DNA of 64,000 bases, from contig JAVXUO010002407.1 of NCBI GenBank assembly GCA_033065855.1, positions 372,001 to 436,000 of the forward strand, read 5' to 3'. Below the pieces are notes generated by a model, which was not told the DNA's origin, did not search any database, and saw only the letters and a program-made list of their open reading frames with translations. Positions 1-10,535 of the stretch are shown here, piece by piece. The first letter of the stretch is position 1. Each line of letters starts with the position of its first letter. Source of the stretch: Escallonia rubra. Taxonomy: Eukaryota > Streptophyta > Magnoliopsida > Escalloniales > Escalloniaceae. Made by a program: the position numbers and the translations under genes.

Positions 1-266
1 AATAGAAAAAAACTATTACATCTTAGAAAATAACTACCCTTATCCATTATCAATAGGAACACATTTAACATTAGAAAATAACTTCCAACTTGATACTTGA
101 ATCCATCGTCATCTTCTCTTGCAAACAATAATCTGAATCTTAGAGCCATTTAATGGCAATTACTTGAGGACAAACTATCAACTCTTATTGTCTATCGATA
201 GTGGCTATTTATAGTGTTGAAGTCAATGACCTAACGGTTGAAAATTTACTTTTTTTGGTGTCAACA

Positions 267-688
267 TTGCCCTCCTAGCTCAAGCAAATGATGTTTAGAA
301 TTTGTGAAGAGCCATTCTAATAACCAAAAGCCAAATAAATTCTCCTCAAGAAAATAATAACACAATTTTTACTAGATTTTGGCACTTCACTTTTCAAAAG
401 TGCCACAGATTATCTAACATTTTTTGACTTAATCAACTTCTTCAAAGTTTCTTTTTTAACCAGCCAAAGCATCAAGATCATTGCATGGAGAATCCCACAT
501 AACCAATGTGGGTACTGAATCATTAAACCTTTGGAATAAACAGGATCGACAAGTATATGGTCTTCAGCGGAATTTAAGGTATCAAAGCCAAAATTCTCAA
601 ACTCAATCGAACATGATCTTTCTGTTGTGAACACCAAAAAAAGGCTTGTAAAACACTCTGAATTATATTGTTCCACTGGGCGTGCTAT
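267..688 (-). other. Internal region of the short LTR element, no recognised protein
   Basis: An open frame runs on the minus strand from 715 to 410 (101 codons), starting inside the LTR and crossing the primer-binding site. I recognise no gag, protease or RT motif in it. The purine-rich tract next to the second LTR is at 267-281 (GAGCTAGGAGGGCAA on the minus strand). Confidence 0.4.
670..688 (-). promoter_or_regulatory. Primer-binding-site-like leader of the short LTR element
   Basis: Directly after the LTR end, the minus strand reads ATAGCACGCCCAGTGGAAC. This closely matches TTGACACGCCCAGTGGGAC at 1647-1665 in the neighbouring plus-strand element, so the two belong to related families. The GCACGCCCAGTGG core is a familiar leader at this position in plant LTR elements. 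Confidence 0.55.
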
Positions 689-1305
689 TGTTTGTACTAG
701 ATAGGAAACACACAATCAATTTGTAGGCAATTGCTACAATTTACAACTGATTCAAATGAGTGGGTTGTTTTTGGCCTCTTGATAAGAACTTCTTCAAGAG
801 TTTGGAAGATTGAAAATTACGAAAATGAAAATGTAAATTGTAAAAAGTGCACCCAAATGTAAATGGAAGGTATCTAACTTTTAATCTAAGAAGACTTAGT
901 CTTTCAAAAAGGAAGACTTCTCTGTGAAAAGAGAAAGAAAAAGAAAGGATTTTATTGATGATGATACAATGAGTCTTGCATCTAATATTTATAATACAAA
1001 TTAAATCTAGAAAATAACTACCATATCAGAAAGTAACCACCAAATAGAGAATAACTACTACATCTTTAAAAATAACTATGCTTGTCCCTTATCAATAGGA
1101 ACACATTTAACATTAGAAAATAACTTCCAACTTGAAACTTGAATCCATCATCATCTTCTCTTTACACAAAATAGTATGAATCTTAGAGCCATTTAATGGC
1201 AATTACTCGAAGACAAACCATCAACTCTTAGTGATTATCGACAATGTCTATCAATAGTGTTTAAGTCAACGACCTATCAATTGATATTTTTTTTTTGTGT
1301 CAACA
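689..1305 (-). repeat. 5' LTR of the short element (617 bp)
   Basis: Bounded by TGTT...AACA. On the minus strand a TATAAATA-like box near 985-995 is followed by an AATAAAA poly(A)-type signal near 950, the usual U3-R-U5 order. The second copy occupies 1-266 and is truncated by the window start. Confidence 0.65.
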
Positions 1306-1686
1306 ACAAGTAACTCCAATTTTGAATTCAAGAACGTCTATTCCAAGCACAATTCTGATTTTCGTAACGATCTAGAAATTCGGCAAGTCTATTCTTGAAT
1401 CTTTGCCTCATTGTGCTCTTGCCTTCTATTAATAAAAGCTTTTATTGTTGTTTATGTCAACTGACTTATTGGTACAAGTTACCATTAGTCTTGGGCGTGC
1501 AATTTGTAACTTGATTATTCAATTTGTCAAAGTTTCTAGTTTTAGTCATTCTATTTTCATTTTAAAGTTTTCCATTTAAAGAAGTCCTCAAACTAAATGC
1601 CGAAAAGAAAACCACATTAATTAAAATTTTCTATCGAGCTCAAACATTGACACGCCCAGTGGGACTCTCTAATATAAAAGGGAAGC

Positions 1687-2956
1687 ATGCCTAGTACAAG
1701 AAATCATTCCAAGATCAATGGAGCCAATCATGGCACCGAAAACAATGTTGGTAACAACAGAGAAGTAAGAACTGTTCCTACCACTAATGGTGCGATGGGA
1801 TTGATGTTCCTAATATGGGAAGTTCTAATGGTGGCAACACTACAAAAAGTAATGATACAAAAGCAGCGTTTACAGTGGGTAACCTCGATGCACCCGATAG
1901 GAATGATCTGACAATGGGCCAATTGGCGGATCAAGTTAATTCTTTGACTCGTGTACTTACTAATATGGTTTCTCAGTTAATGGCTGTATTGCAGAACCAA
2001 TCATTGGTTTTCAGTAACGCCGCTTATAATCAGGAACATTCAAATTCCAGGCTCATGGAAGAAATGAAAAAAGATGTCAGAGGAAAAAATTTCCTCTGGG
2101 CATAACTTTGTTCAAAATCTGCCAGAAGAAATTCAATGACAGACTTCATTCGTCGCCAAGATTGTGGACAGAAAATCACAAAAAGGGAAGTCTCCTCCCC
2201 TTTATGATGAAATAATATAGGCAAATGTATCTCCCGTAAGACTAGAGAATGCCATAAGCTAGCCTAATGGTTTGAGGTCGAACCATGCCAATGAGTCAGG
2301 ATGGTTCATTACTAATCCCATTGACAGTGGTGATCCTAGCCCGAGCAAAAAAAAATTTGCAAAGACCAATTGCTCTAAAAGGTCATAAGATAGCCTAATG
2401 GTTTGAGGTCGAACCATGCCAATGAGTCAGGATGGTTCATTGCTAATCCCATTGACAATGGTGATCCTAGCCCGAGCAAAAAAAAATTTGCAAAGACCAA
2501 TTGCTCTAAAAGGCCTACAACTTGGCCTAATAATATAAAATTGTCCAGAAATAGAAATGGTCAAGGTGGCCAAGGCATTGATAATACCTACACTCCTCCC
2601 AATAAGCTAAGGATGGAGGAGCATACCCGATTTGATAATCCAACATTCCAAGAAACTGTTGGGTTAATTAGGCCAAACAACCTTGAAGAGAGATAAAAAA
2701 AAATGGGGCTAAGGATGAGAGTATAGCCACACCATGAATTTAACCATGTGGGCGCAGGAGACAAGGCTATAGGCCTATCAATAGGCCCATATATAGAAAA
2801 CCATATCTTGCTGTCATCAATCAGATGGAAATCCCAATGGGATAAAAATACCTGAATTCAGTCTCTTTCACGGAGAGGGTAATCAGTTGACAATAAAGCA
2901 TATTGCCCGATTCACCTTTCAATGTGGAGAACTTGGTCAGAACGAGTGGGTGAAAC
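1687..2956 (+). pseudogene. gag fragment of a Ty3/gypsy-like element
   Basis: The first frame opens at 1687 with a Ser/Asn/Gly-rich stretch. It continues in another frame at 1815-2105, containing a segment of the type DLTMGQLADQVNSLTRVL, a coiled gag N-terminus. The last part (about 2850-2956) encodes a gag core of the type PEFSLFHGEGNQ...HIARFTFQCGEL, which recalls the conserved plant gypsy gag region. Several frame changes and the 131-bp duplication at 2253-2513 interrupt it. No capsid end, zinc knuckle or protease is left. It is non-functional. Confidence 0.55.
2253..2513 (+). repeat. Tandem duplication, 131-bp unit, two copies
   Basis: The two units start at CATAAGCTAGCC (2253) and CATAAGATAGCC (2384) and are almost identical, including the run of A around 2347 and 2478. 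They lie inside the gag relic. The near-identity indicates a recent duplication compared with the decay around it. Confidence 0.85.
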
Positions 2957-3115
2957 TAAAATAGAAGAAGAAGAAGAAGATAAAAAAATGGGTGATGGGT
3001 CTGCATGTGTGTGTGAGAGAGAGAAAGAGAAGAAGAAGAAGAAAGAAAATGGGTGATAGGTCTGCGCGCGCGCGCGCGTGCGTGTGTGTGAGAGAGAGAG
3101 AGAGAGAGGAGAAAA
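2957..3115. repeat. Compound microsatellite (GAA, GT/GA, CG/GT/GA)
   Basis: Runs of GAA (2965-2980, 3029-3043), GTGTGTGAGAGAGAG (3008-3023) and an alternating CG tract of 14 bp followed by GTGT and (GA)n (3065-3110). A longer unit containing GGGTGAT(G/A)GGTCTGC appears twice (2990-3003 and 3050-3064). Low-complexity open frames on the minus strand across this block are artefacts. Confidence 0.85.
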
Positions 3116-3648
3116 AAATCAATTTGTATTGTAAAAAAAGACAGCCCACGTGGCCATGAGGACAACTTTTTTTTATATATATTTAATAATGACAGTCCTA
3201 CCCCTCTGACTTTCTAACGCCATCCATCGTCTATCAGTCGAGGTACTGATTTGGTACGCTATTTCAAAGTTGGGTACTTCTTTGGCGCACCTTCAAATTT
3301 GGGTACCAAAGCTATACAAAATATAAAGTTCGGGGTACAGTTTTGGGATTTGCCCTATTTTTATATAGTTTGTTATTAATATTGTCGTCGTTGTTGTAGG
3401 TCTTTATTTTGTTGTAATTCTTATATGGAGATGTCATCTATGAGTCTTTTATTTGCACATCTGGGCAAATTTGTAACTCTCTCCTTTAATCTTAGTATAT
3501 ATTTTTAATCTTTAAAAAAAAAAAGGAGAAACCTCAAATATGTTGACTACATTAGAGTTATATTTCCTTTCGATCTTACATCTTCAATCAGAACAAGATT
3601 TAGCGGCAATGTCACAATAATTGTCATGGAATAAGGTATGGATTGTAC
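3116..3648. other. Intergenic; possible LINE-like 3' tail
   Basis: No gene seen. The stretch 3355-3528 ends in a run of 11 A after a T-rich, stop-rich sequence, as at the 3' end of a plus-strand LINE. I could not find a target duplication to confirm it. Confidence 0.3.
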
Positions 3649-3651
3649 TAA

Positions 3652-4138
3652 AGGGAAATGACAAGTGACCCCCCTCACGTATCTCGGGTTTGAAGGTCAA
3701 CCCCCTCAGATATTAATTCTGACAATTGGTCGATTTCGGTCAAAATTGATCTTTAAAAAGACACCTTTGCCCTTCTTATAAACTCATTCCATATCTTTTT
3801 CTTCCCCAATGATGGCAGCGGCAGGGGTGGGCAGAAGGAGGGGGTTAGTGGTTCGATTGGCTACGGTAAGGGTGTTGAGGGGATGAGGGGAGTGTTTGGT
3901 TGGTGGTGGCAGGGTGGAGGGAGAGAAGGGATGCTAGTTCTAGGTTTTTTACCCTTTTACAGAAAAACTTGGTATTTTATTGGAGTTAGGGGTATTTTTG
4001 GAGTTTCACGTCCAAATTTTATCTGGGATGCAATTATTAATAGATTAGAGGGGTCAATTGTTAAAATTAATACCCGAGGAAGTCGACTCACAAACCCAAA
4101 ATACACGAAAGGGGTGGGGGTTATTTATCATTTCCCCT
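3652..4138. mobile_element. MITE-like element with long terminal inverted repeats
   Basis: The left end 3652-3728 and the reverse complement of 4055-4138 align over about 77-84 bp. Both start A(G)GGGAAATGA and pass through ACCCCC, GGGTTTG, TATTAATT and ACAATTG. TAA flanks both ends (3649-3651 and 4139-4141), a candidate 3-bp target duplication of the PIF/Harbinger type. The interior (about 325 bp) is G-rich and encodes no transposase; an open frame at 3883-4149 simply runs through it. The TIR match is strong, while the superfamily is an inference from the TAA flanks alone. Confidence 0.75.
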
Positions 4139-4141
4139 TAA

Positions 4142-5232
4142 AGAGATAAAACATTGATTTGATTTAGCTATGATAAATTTGTTTACTTGGGATAAACAAA
4201 GGTTCATAGTGAAAACTAGTAGCTAGTTTGTTTGTGGTGCTGTAGAGAATTATTAATACAACATTGATGGCTTTTTACTTGAGCTTCCAATAATTAGCCT
4301 TAGATTGATCCAGTTTGGAACTGTCACGTGTCTAGGCGTGCCTGTTTTATCTTACAATTCACGTTAAGCTTTCTTGATTTGATTTAATTTGATGTGGCCT
4401 TGCCACGTGTTAAAACCAGATAAGGCCTCATTTTACCTTTTTGTATAAGTTCTCATCCAGTTTTTGTCACGTTTTTTACATCTCTTCCTATGATAAAATC
4501 GCTACAGATATAAACTTTGATGCCCTGTGTAAGTGCACTTATGTCTATTCTTTGCTCAGAACCAGTCACGTGTCAAATCATGCATTGTTCTTTAGATTTG
4601 AAAGTGGTAACAGCCACCACTTTGTCTTAGGATGAATAGGCCTTGAATGAAATCTTACCCCTAGGCCTGTCTCAGGTTCATTTTGGACGTGGCATGTTGA
4701 GGTCTTAGAATGAACCAGCGTTACAAGGCCGAATCACTCTGTGTTTCCTTGGTGCGAACACCTTGGTAGTTAAAAGGCACTAAAGCTATCTTTGGTTTTG
4801 CTTTCCTTAATTTTCCAGGACCAAATGTATTGTTTAGCAAAACTACTGATCTTTTGGACAAAATCGATCATTTTCTTCTTACATCAATTTGAGCTCCAAG
4901 GTGCTGACCTTGTTACCCTTCGGGCATTAGACTTGTTAGCCTTTAAATTATTGTCGTGGACTATAGAATCATCTATAAAGTCCCTGCAAACACTTTGACA
5001 GGAATCCTATCTCCTTCTACCCCTCAGTTCTAGATGGCAGAGCAATTAAATATCATGTACTTATTTTGATTAGACTTCAAAAGACAAGGAGATGACATTT
5101 GCTTTCAAAAATTAGTTTGTTAGCACAGTCGAGCTCCAATTTTTTGTTCTGGTTTTGGGACCTTGACATCCCTTTTAAAATTCTTATTTTCCTTTGAAAT
5201 TTCTTTTTTACTTAAAACTTTTAACTCATTAT
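4142..5232. other. Intergenic, no gene seen
   Basis: AT-rich with several short open frames that match nothing I recognise. CACGTG-type sequences occur near 4326, 4404 and 4568, but no gene starts nearby. Confidence 0.5.
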
Positions 5233-5234
5233 AC

Positions 5235-5442
5235 CTGAACACAAGGGGTTGACTTAGTGGTTAAGAAGGTTTAGTCCCTTCCCTGACTTCTTGGACTAAG
5301 ACCTTGCTGCCAAAACCAGACTGATACAGGACTTGCACCCTTAAGATCGTCTAGGGATGAAACTTATTTTCGATTGATGCACAAGATAGATTTAGGATAC
5401 TCTTTACGGTCCAAAACCGAAAAAGAAAAAAATAATAATGGA
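5235..5442 (+). mobile_element. Possible tRNA-derived SINE
   Basis: Contains a perfect pol III box A consensus match, TGGTTAAGAAG (5258-5268), after ACACAAGGGGTTGACTTAG. It ends in an A-rich tail (5417-5440). A clear box B is missing and the flanking match (ATACCT on both sides) is too short to prove a target duplication. Confidence 0.3.
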
Positions 5443-7019
5443 GTAGGCATACCTCCCTAATTTGACTCCTATGTGACTATGCTCTGGAATCTCTACTCTG
5501 CCCTGAAATCTCTTAGTCTTAACTTGATAAGTTGTCCTCGAGTTTCCTTAGGTTGATTCTCGGCCCTTATTAACATCCCTCCCCTTATTAACATCCCTCT
5601 GAATTGGATGATCGTCCCTTTTACTAATGGCTTATAACCTAGATTACAACTGCTCTGCGGTCTCAATTTTTCTTTGGTTTATTTGGAAGCTTGCTATGGC
5701 TTAATTCTCCGCGGAAGTCCTTCTTTCTCCTTGATTCATTTGGAAGCTTTGCGATGACCTAATTTCACAATAAGATCATATTTGACAGAGAAAATTTAAC
5801 TAGCGTTTATTCTGTTCCAACTACTTTTCATAATGCTCTACATCCACCACAACTAAATATCCTTCATCGCCCTCTAGAGTCTCTCGTTGTGAATGACTGG
5901 ATATCTGCCACTATACAGATAATAATCATATTTCGTTGTCGTTGGGTATTGACTTGGATAAAATAAGGAGGAAGTTGGGGTTGTGGATCTTGGCAAATGA
6001 TGACTTCTACCTCTTGGTAGACCTATTTGTAGGGTGTCTCGGAGTAAACTCAACCCATATTGCTATATTTAGAGCTTTTATTACAACTATATTATACGTT
6101 ATTTCACGTAAATTTAAGCACTTTATCTGTTCACAAACTCTTGTTTGTTAAGAAAATGTTTAAGAAAGACCACTATATAAAAAGGTATACGTTTTTAGAT
6201 TTCCATTTTGGTTCTAAAAATCTATGTAGGTGCTAGCTCGAAAGGTGTAACAAAAGTGTCCCCCTTGACTCTTTTTTAGGTAGTGAGGCTTTATATTCCT
6301 TGAGTAAGTAGGAAGACTAATTGTTTTGGTTAGGTTTCGGACTTGGCAATGGTAAGTGGTCATTGGGTTGGTGGAAGATGGTGACGGGCTATACTTGGTG
6401 AGGCCGATAGGCAGATGTATTGATGTGGGCCGTGGGGTGGTTGTTTTGTAGAGTTCACCAAGATTGGAGACGAGATGGGTCATGGGTGGACAATGATGTT
6501 ACGTAGTTCGCGACGACGGTGTGCTGGAAGGAAGGTGATGGGCGCTACCGACGCTGACATCGGTGGCGGTGCTGCGCTGATGCGCGTGGGTGTGCCGTGT
6601 TTGTGGTCTTAGGGTATGGGTGTTGGGTGGATAGTGTCGAGTTTACATGGAGTTGTAGAAAGTTGGTGCTTGGGTGTTTCACATGTGGCTGGATTATTTG
6701 TTGGTTTGTTCTAATCCAACGCAAAAAGAAAAAATAAATTTTATAGTTTTTGGTTATCTTTTGACCGATGATATAGTTTCCTCTTAGCTTATATTATTTA
6801 ATGTGTGTGTGCTCTTTCTTTATACTCTAATTTTTATATTGTAATGTCTACCAGATGAGTATGTCATCTTAGGATATTAGTGCCTACTTTCTCGCCCTAT
6901 ATGAATTTATAGTAACTTAGCTGATGTTTATATTTCTTTTATCATAATAAAAAAAGTTTAAACAGAAAACCCACTCCTATTGTTATGGTGAAATTTGGAG
7001 GGCAACATTGCTTCCTTCC
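5443..7019. other. Intergenic region upstream of the first PPR gene
   Basis: No gene recognised. CCCTTATTAACATCCCT is repeated directly at about 5568 and 5584. A T-rich stretch ending in an A-run near 6950 resembles a LINE 3' end. The G-rich segment 6470-6720 has broken frames and no recognisable domain. Confidence 0.45.
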
Positions 7020-9047
7020 ATGAGTCCCTCCATTCAAGTTCAAAAATTGGCTCTACTACTCAGTCAGAAAACCACAACCTTCTCTTGTCACCACCTTTAT
7101 CAAATTCACTCCTTACTCATCACCACTAACCTCCACATCCACCCACCATGCCTCCTCTCACTCTTCCAACATTACCTCTCAAACCCTTCAACCCTGGCCC
7201 AAGCCACCGCCATTTTCAGCCAAATCCAACAGCCCAATTCCCCAAAATGGCGTTTGATGATACGCAAACACGCCTTGGACGGAAACTCATTAACAGCAAT
7301 GTCATTATTTAGAGAGATGTTAGCTTTACCAAATTACAACACTACCCTTCTTGATGACCCTTTCATATATGCTTCTTTGATGAAAGCTTGTAACAAAGTT
7401 CGCGCGATCCGCGAAGGTAAATCGGTGCATTGTCGTGTTACTAGGCGTAATTTGGATTGCAATGTGTACGTTTTGAACAGTCTTGTGTATTTTTATTCGA
7501 ATTCGGCTGGCTTGGTGGCATATGCTCGTGAGGTGTTTGATAGAATGCCTGAGAGGACAGTTGTTACAGTTAATTGTATGGTATCTGGCTATGTAAATTC
7601 TGGGGTTTTTGACGCGGGTTTGGGCTTGTTTGTACAGGTTATGAGGGGTTTTTTCGGCTGGAGTGTGAAGCCGAATTGTGTTACGTTGGTGATTTTGATA
7701 TCTGGGTGTGTTGAATGTGGATGGTATAGAGCTGGCGGTGTGCTTCACTGTTACTGTTGCAAGACTAGATTGGATTTGAATAAGGAGGTCCGTAATGTGC
7801 TTATCGATTTCTATGCAAATTCTGGATGTGTGGATGATTCGGCAACGATGTTTGGCGATATGCCTGAGAAGGATTTAGTTTCATGGAACACAATGATGGC
7901 TGGTTATTTTAAGAATAATGATTATAGGAAAGGTTTTTCTCTGTTTAAAGAAATGAGGAAGGAATATATAGTAGTTGATAGAGTGTCTCTTTTAAGCTTG
8001 ATTTCAGTGTGCGCTAATGGTAGGTTTCTTCTTGTGGGGAAGATGATTCACGGTTACATCAAACAAAATGGGATAGAGACCTGTGTTGCTCTTGGGACTG
8101 CGTTGATCAACATGTACTCCAAGTGCGGAGCAATAGAGTTTGCTAGGAAAGTTTTTGATGAACTCCCGAAGCAAAATATTGCAACGTGGAACTCTTTGAT
8201 ACATGGTTATGTTGTATGCAGACTACACAAAGAGGCTTTGATCCTCTTCAATCTGGTTCAGTCTAGGAAGTTAGAAGTGGATGAAATAACAATGCTAGGA
8301 GTGATTTTGGCTTGCCGGAATTCTGGGAAATTGAATGACGGAATTAGTGTACATTCTTTTATAGAGAGCAGTAACCATCTTACTGGTAATACCGTTCTGT
8401 GCAATGCTCTTATGGATATGTATGTGAAATGTGGGAGTATGACAAGAGCTAGAGCTGTCTTTGATAACATGCCAAGAAGAGATGTTATCTCGTGGACATC
8501 GATCATAACTGGCCATGCCATTAATGGCGAAGGAGAGGAAGCTCTGGTTGCGTTTCAGCAAATGAGTGATGAGAGAGTCATGCCAAACTCCATCACATTC
8601 ATTGGACTTCTGTCAGCATGTAACCATGCTGGCTTGTTAGATGATGGCCGAAGATTATATGGTATCATGCGTAAGGAGTACCATATTGAGCCCAAGATTG
8701 AGCACTGTGGATGCGTGGTTGATATGCACGCACGTGCTGGAATGCTGGAAGAAGCCCAACAATTTGTTAAAAATATGTCCGTAGAACCGAATGCAATCAT
8801 CTGGAGGATGTTAATGAATGCTTGTAGGGTCCATAACCACTATTATCTAGGACTAAGCATAGTTCATGACCTAATAGAACTAAGAGCGTTGTACCGTCCA
8901 GATGATCATGTCATTTTGTCTAATATTTTGGCTGAGGCAGGAAAATGGGATGATGTTTTACGCCAAAGAAACTTAATGATAGTTCAGGGCGCTTCAAAAG
9001 TGGCAGGAAAAAGCTCAGTCTCTTATATAGCAAGTTCAGTATTTTGA
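7020..9047 (+). CDS. Pentatricopeptide repeat protein, PLS class, E-type, intronless (675 aa)
   Basis: A single exon. I chose the ATG at 7020 because the open frame upstream of it begins only with a TTG at 7008. After an N-terminal region with HHLYQIHSLL come alternating P, L and S repeats, seen as the recurring VxNxMxxGY, VSWNTMMAGY, ALINMYSKCGAIEFARKVFD and VISWTSIITGHAINGEGEEAL patterns. The protein ends with an E motif (segment around AEAGKWDDVLRQRNLM) and a short tail SYIASSVF. No E+ or DYW deaminase domain follows. PPR proteins of this class bind organelle transcripts base by base, and E-type members usually act in C-to-U editing with a separate DYW partner. Target organelle and exact orthologue were not recognised. 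It converges on the TRIP4-like gene with 264 bp between coding ends. Confidence 0.9.
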   Translation: MSPSIQVQKLALLLSQKTTTFSCHHLYQIHSLLITTNLHIHPPCLLSLFQHYLSNPSTLAQATAIFSQIQQPNSPKWRLMIRKHALDGNSLTAMSLFREMLALPNYNTTLLDDPFIYASLMKACNKVRAIREGKSVHCRVTRRNLDCNVYVLNSLVYFYSNSAGLVAYAREVFDRMPERTVVTVNCMVSGYVNSGVFDAGLGLFVQVMRGFFGWSVKPNCVTLVILISGCVECGWYRAGGVLHCYCCKTRLDLNKEVRNVLIDFYANSGCVDDSATMFGDMPEKDLVSWNTMMAGYFKNNDYRKGFSLFKEMRKEYIVVDRVSLLSLISVCANGRFLLVGKMIHGYIKQNGIETCVALGTALINMYSKCGAIEFARKVFDELPKQNIATWNSLIHGYVVCRLHKEALILFNLVQSRKLEVDEITMLGVILACRNSGKLNDGISVHSFIESSNHLTGNTVLCNALMDMYVKCGSMTRARAVFDNMPRRDVISWTSIITGHAINGEGEEALVAFQQMSDERVMPNSITFIGLLSACNHAGLLDDGRRLYGIMRKEYHIEPKIEHCGCVVDMHARAGMLEEAQQFVKNMSVEPNAIIWRMLMNACRVHNHYYLGLSIVHDLIELRALYRPDDHVILSNILAEAGKWDDVLRQRNLMIVQGASKVAGKSSVSYIASSVF

Positions 9048-9311
9048 AGGGATTGAATACATTTTAAGTATAAGCCAGTTCCAGAGAGGACCCTATCTGG
9101 ACGTTTCTACTTGCAGGGAACTTAGTAGCATGATCTGATTGGGATCTCAGTGAATCCAGCATGTTCAGCTCTGGTATCACGAGGCTAATGGACATGATTT
9201 TGTTCTTGCCTACGATCCAAGATTTCAGAGATTTTCGAGGAGACAAGTTCTACTCAGCCACTTTGATAGAGGTCTGATCCATGTTGCAGGAACAATCCGG
9301 CATTTGTAAAT

Positions 9312-10504
9312 TCAGCATATCTTGACGGTGTTAGTGACTTCATACACAAGCTTTAAGAGTCTCTCCTGTGTCTCCTGCTTTGCTTGATGAAGAAAGTACT
9401 TTTGGCGTTCGTAGGCATCCCAACCGGGGACGAACTGATTGGTAGATAAATAAATTTACGAAGTAATAACCAAAGGTCTAGGCTTGGGATTAAATGAATA
9501 AGCTTGTCAATCTCAAAGTTTCATCAACTGCCGTTCAAAAGGGTTCCAAACTCAACTGACGAGGGATGAAGATAATTTAAAGTGGAGGATTTACTTGACA
9601 AAAGTTTTCAAGTGGATGGTCTGTTCTTGACCCTTAAGAGAGAGAGAACTTTACAATTCTCTTAAAGAGTAAGAATCAGCGAAGCAAACCAGAACCTTCT
9701 AGTCCAGACTATAGAAGACATTCAGGAGAGGTGGATAGTGAGAAAAACTGTAGTTTCACTTTACCCGGCTCGCTCCCCCGACAGTACTCAACTTCCAATC
9801 CAAAAGCAACTTAAAATCTAGAAGCAAATCAACCTACAAACAAAAGCTGGTTACCCATGTGATTTACTCAAGAATCTTTGCAGTATGTCCATGTACATCA
9901 AACACTTTTGAAGCTTAATGAAGATTGAGGCCCTTTGATTCTTACATGGATCTTAAATCCTCGATGCCTGCTCTTTATCTTTGCATATCTCAATAATCCT
10001 GAGAATTTTTGGCTATCATCTACGAAATGCAAACCCTCACTTATATACGCACATAGCGAAAAACTATTTTGAGTATTCTTTATCTAGTCAACAGTTACCA
10101 CACGTCTTAATTCATTGGTATCATGCTGGACCCTCCCACTAATCTCCAAGCACAAGCCATTAGATGGACCTTTGTTCGAATAATTTCCCTTGACATTTTT
10201 CTTGCTGGGGCCTGGGTCCAAAAAGACTGGTTGCACTTTGAGGGTTGGGTTTGGTTTAATACGATTTGCCTCTCTTTCATCAGGCGGTCGAAGTAGTGAT
10301 CTGTTCTGCAGTTCCTCTGAAGCTTCATCTTCATTCATAAGCACCTGTTGAGAAAAAGAACAAAGAGTAGACTGTTATGGTAAACTGAAAAGTGTTTTAT
10401 ACAAAAAAAATCAGAAACAAGTTTTTAACTGTTTATGATAAGAAGATGCACCGATTATTTATGCCCCCCTAGAGCATAAGACATGATCGAAACTTTGTGT
10501 GTGT

Positions 10505-10535
<31 letters not shown>

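Larger units (their letters stand above)
1..1305 (-). mobile_element. Short LTR retroelement, minus orientation, cut by the window edge
   Basis: Read on the minus strand, an LTR at 689-1305 is followed by a primer-binding-like site, only about 420 bp of internal DNA, a purine-rich tract, and a second copy of the LTR that runs off the window at base 1. The two LTR copies share long stretches, for example the block around 58-110 and the block around 1098-1150. Both begin on the minus strand with TGTTGACAC. The internal part (267-688) is far too short to encode gag-pol, so this is either an internally deleted copy or a TRIM/SMART-like nonautonomous element. The right flank is ACAAG (1306-1310); the matching left flank lies outside the window. 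Confidence 0.65.
1306..2956 (+). mobile_element. Truncated Ty3/gypsy-type element, plus orientation (LTR end, PBS, gag start)
   Basis: Sequence 1306-1646 reads as the R-U5 part of an LTR (AATAAAAGC near 1431) ending in AAACA. A primer-binding-like leader follows at 1647-1665, and then a gag-like frame from the ATG at 1687. The element stops at the GAA microsatellite near 2957, and no protease or RT follows. It abuts the minus-strand short element at 1305/1306, so the 5' part of its own LTR is missing or was split by that insertion. Confidence 0.6.

Noticed and set aside
2253..2513. tRNA-derived SINE dimer
   Set aside because: A box A match exists, but the box-B-like GGTCGAACC follows after only a few bases, too close for a tRNA promoter.
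2937..3165. Minus-strand open frames with Ser/Leu/Thr-His repeats
   Set aside because: They follow the GA/GT/CG microsatellites in every phase and have no start context or domain.
7008..7019. Upstream start of the first PPR gene at TTG 7008
   Set aside because: Non-ATG; the ATG at 7020 is the first normal start and costs only four codons.
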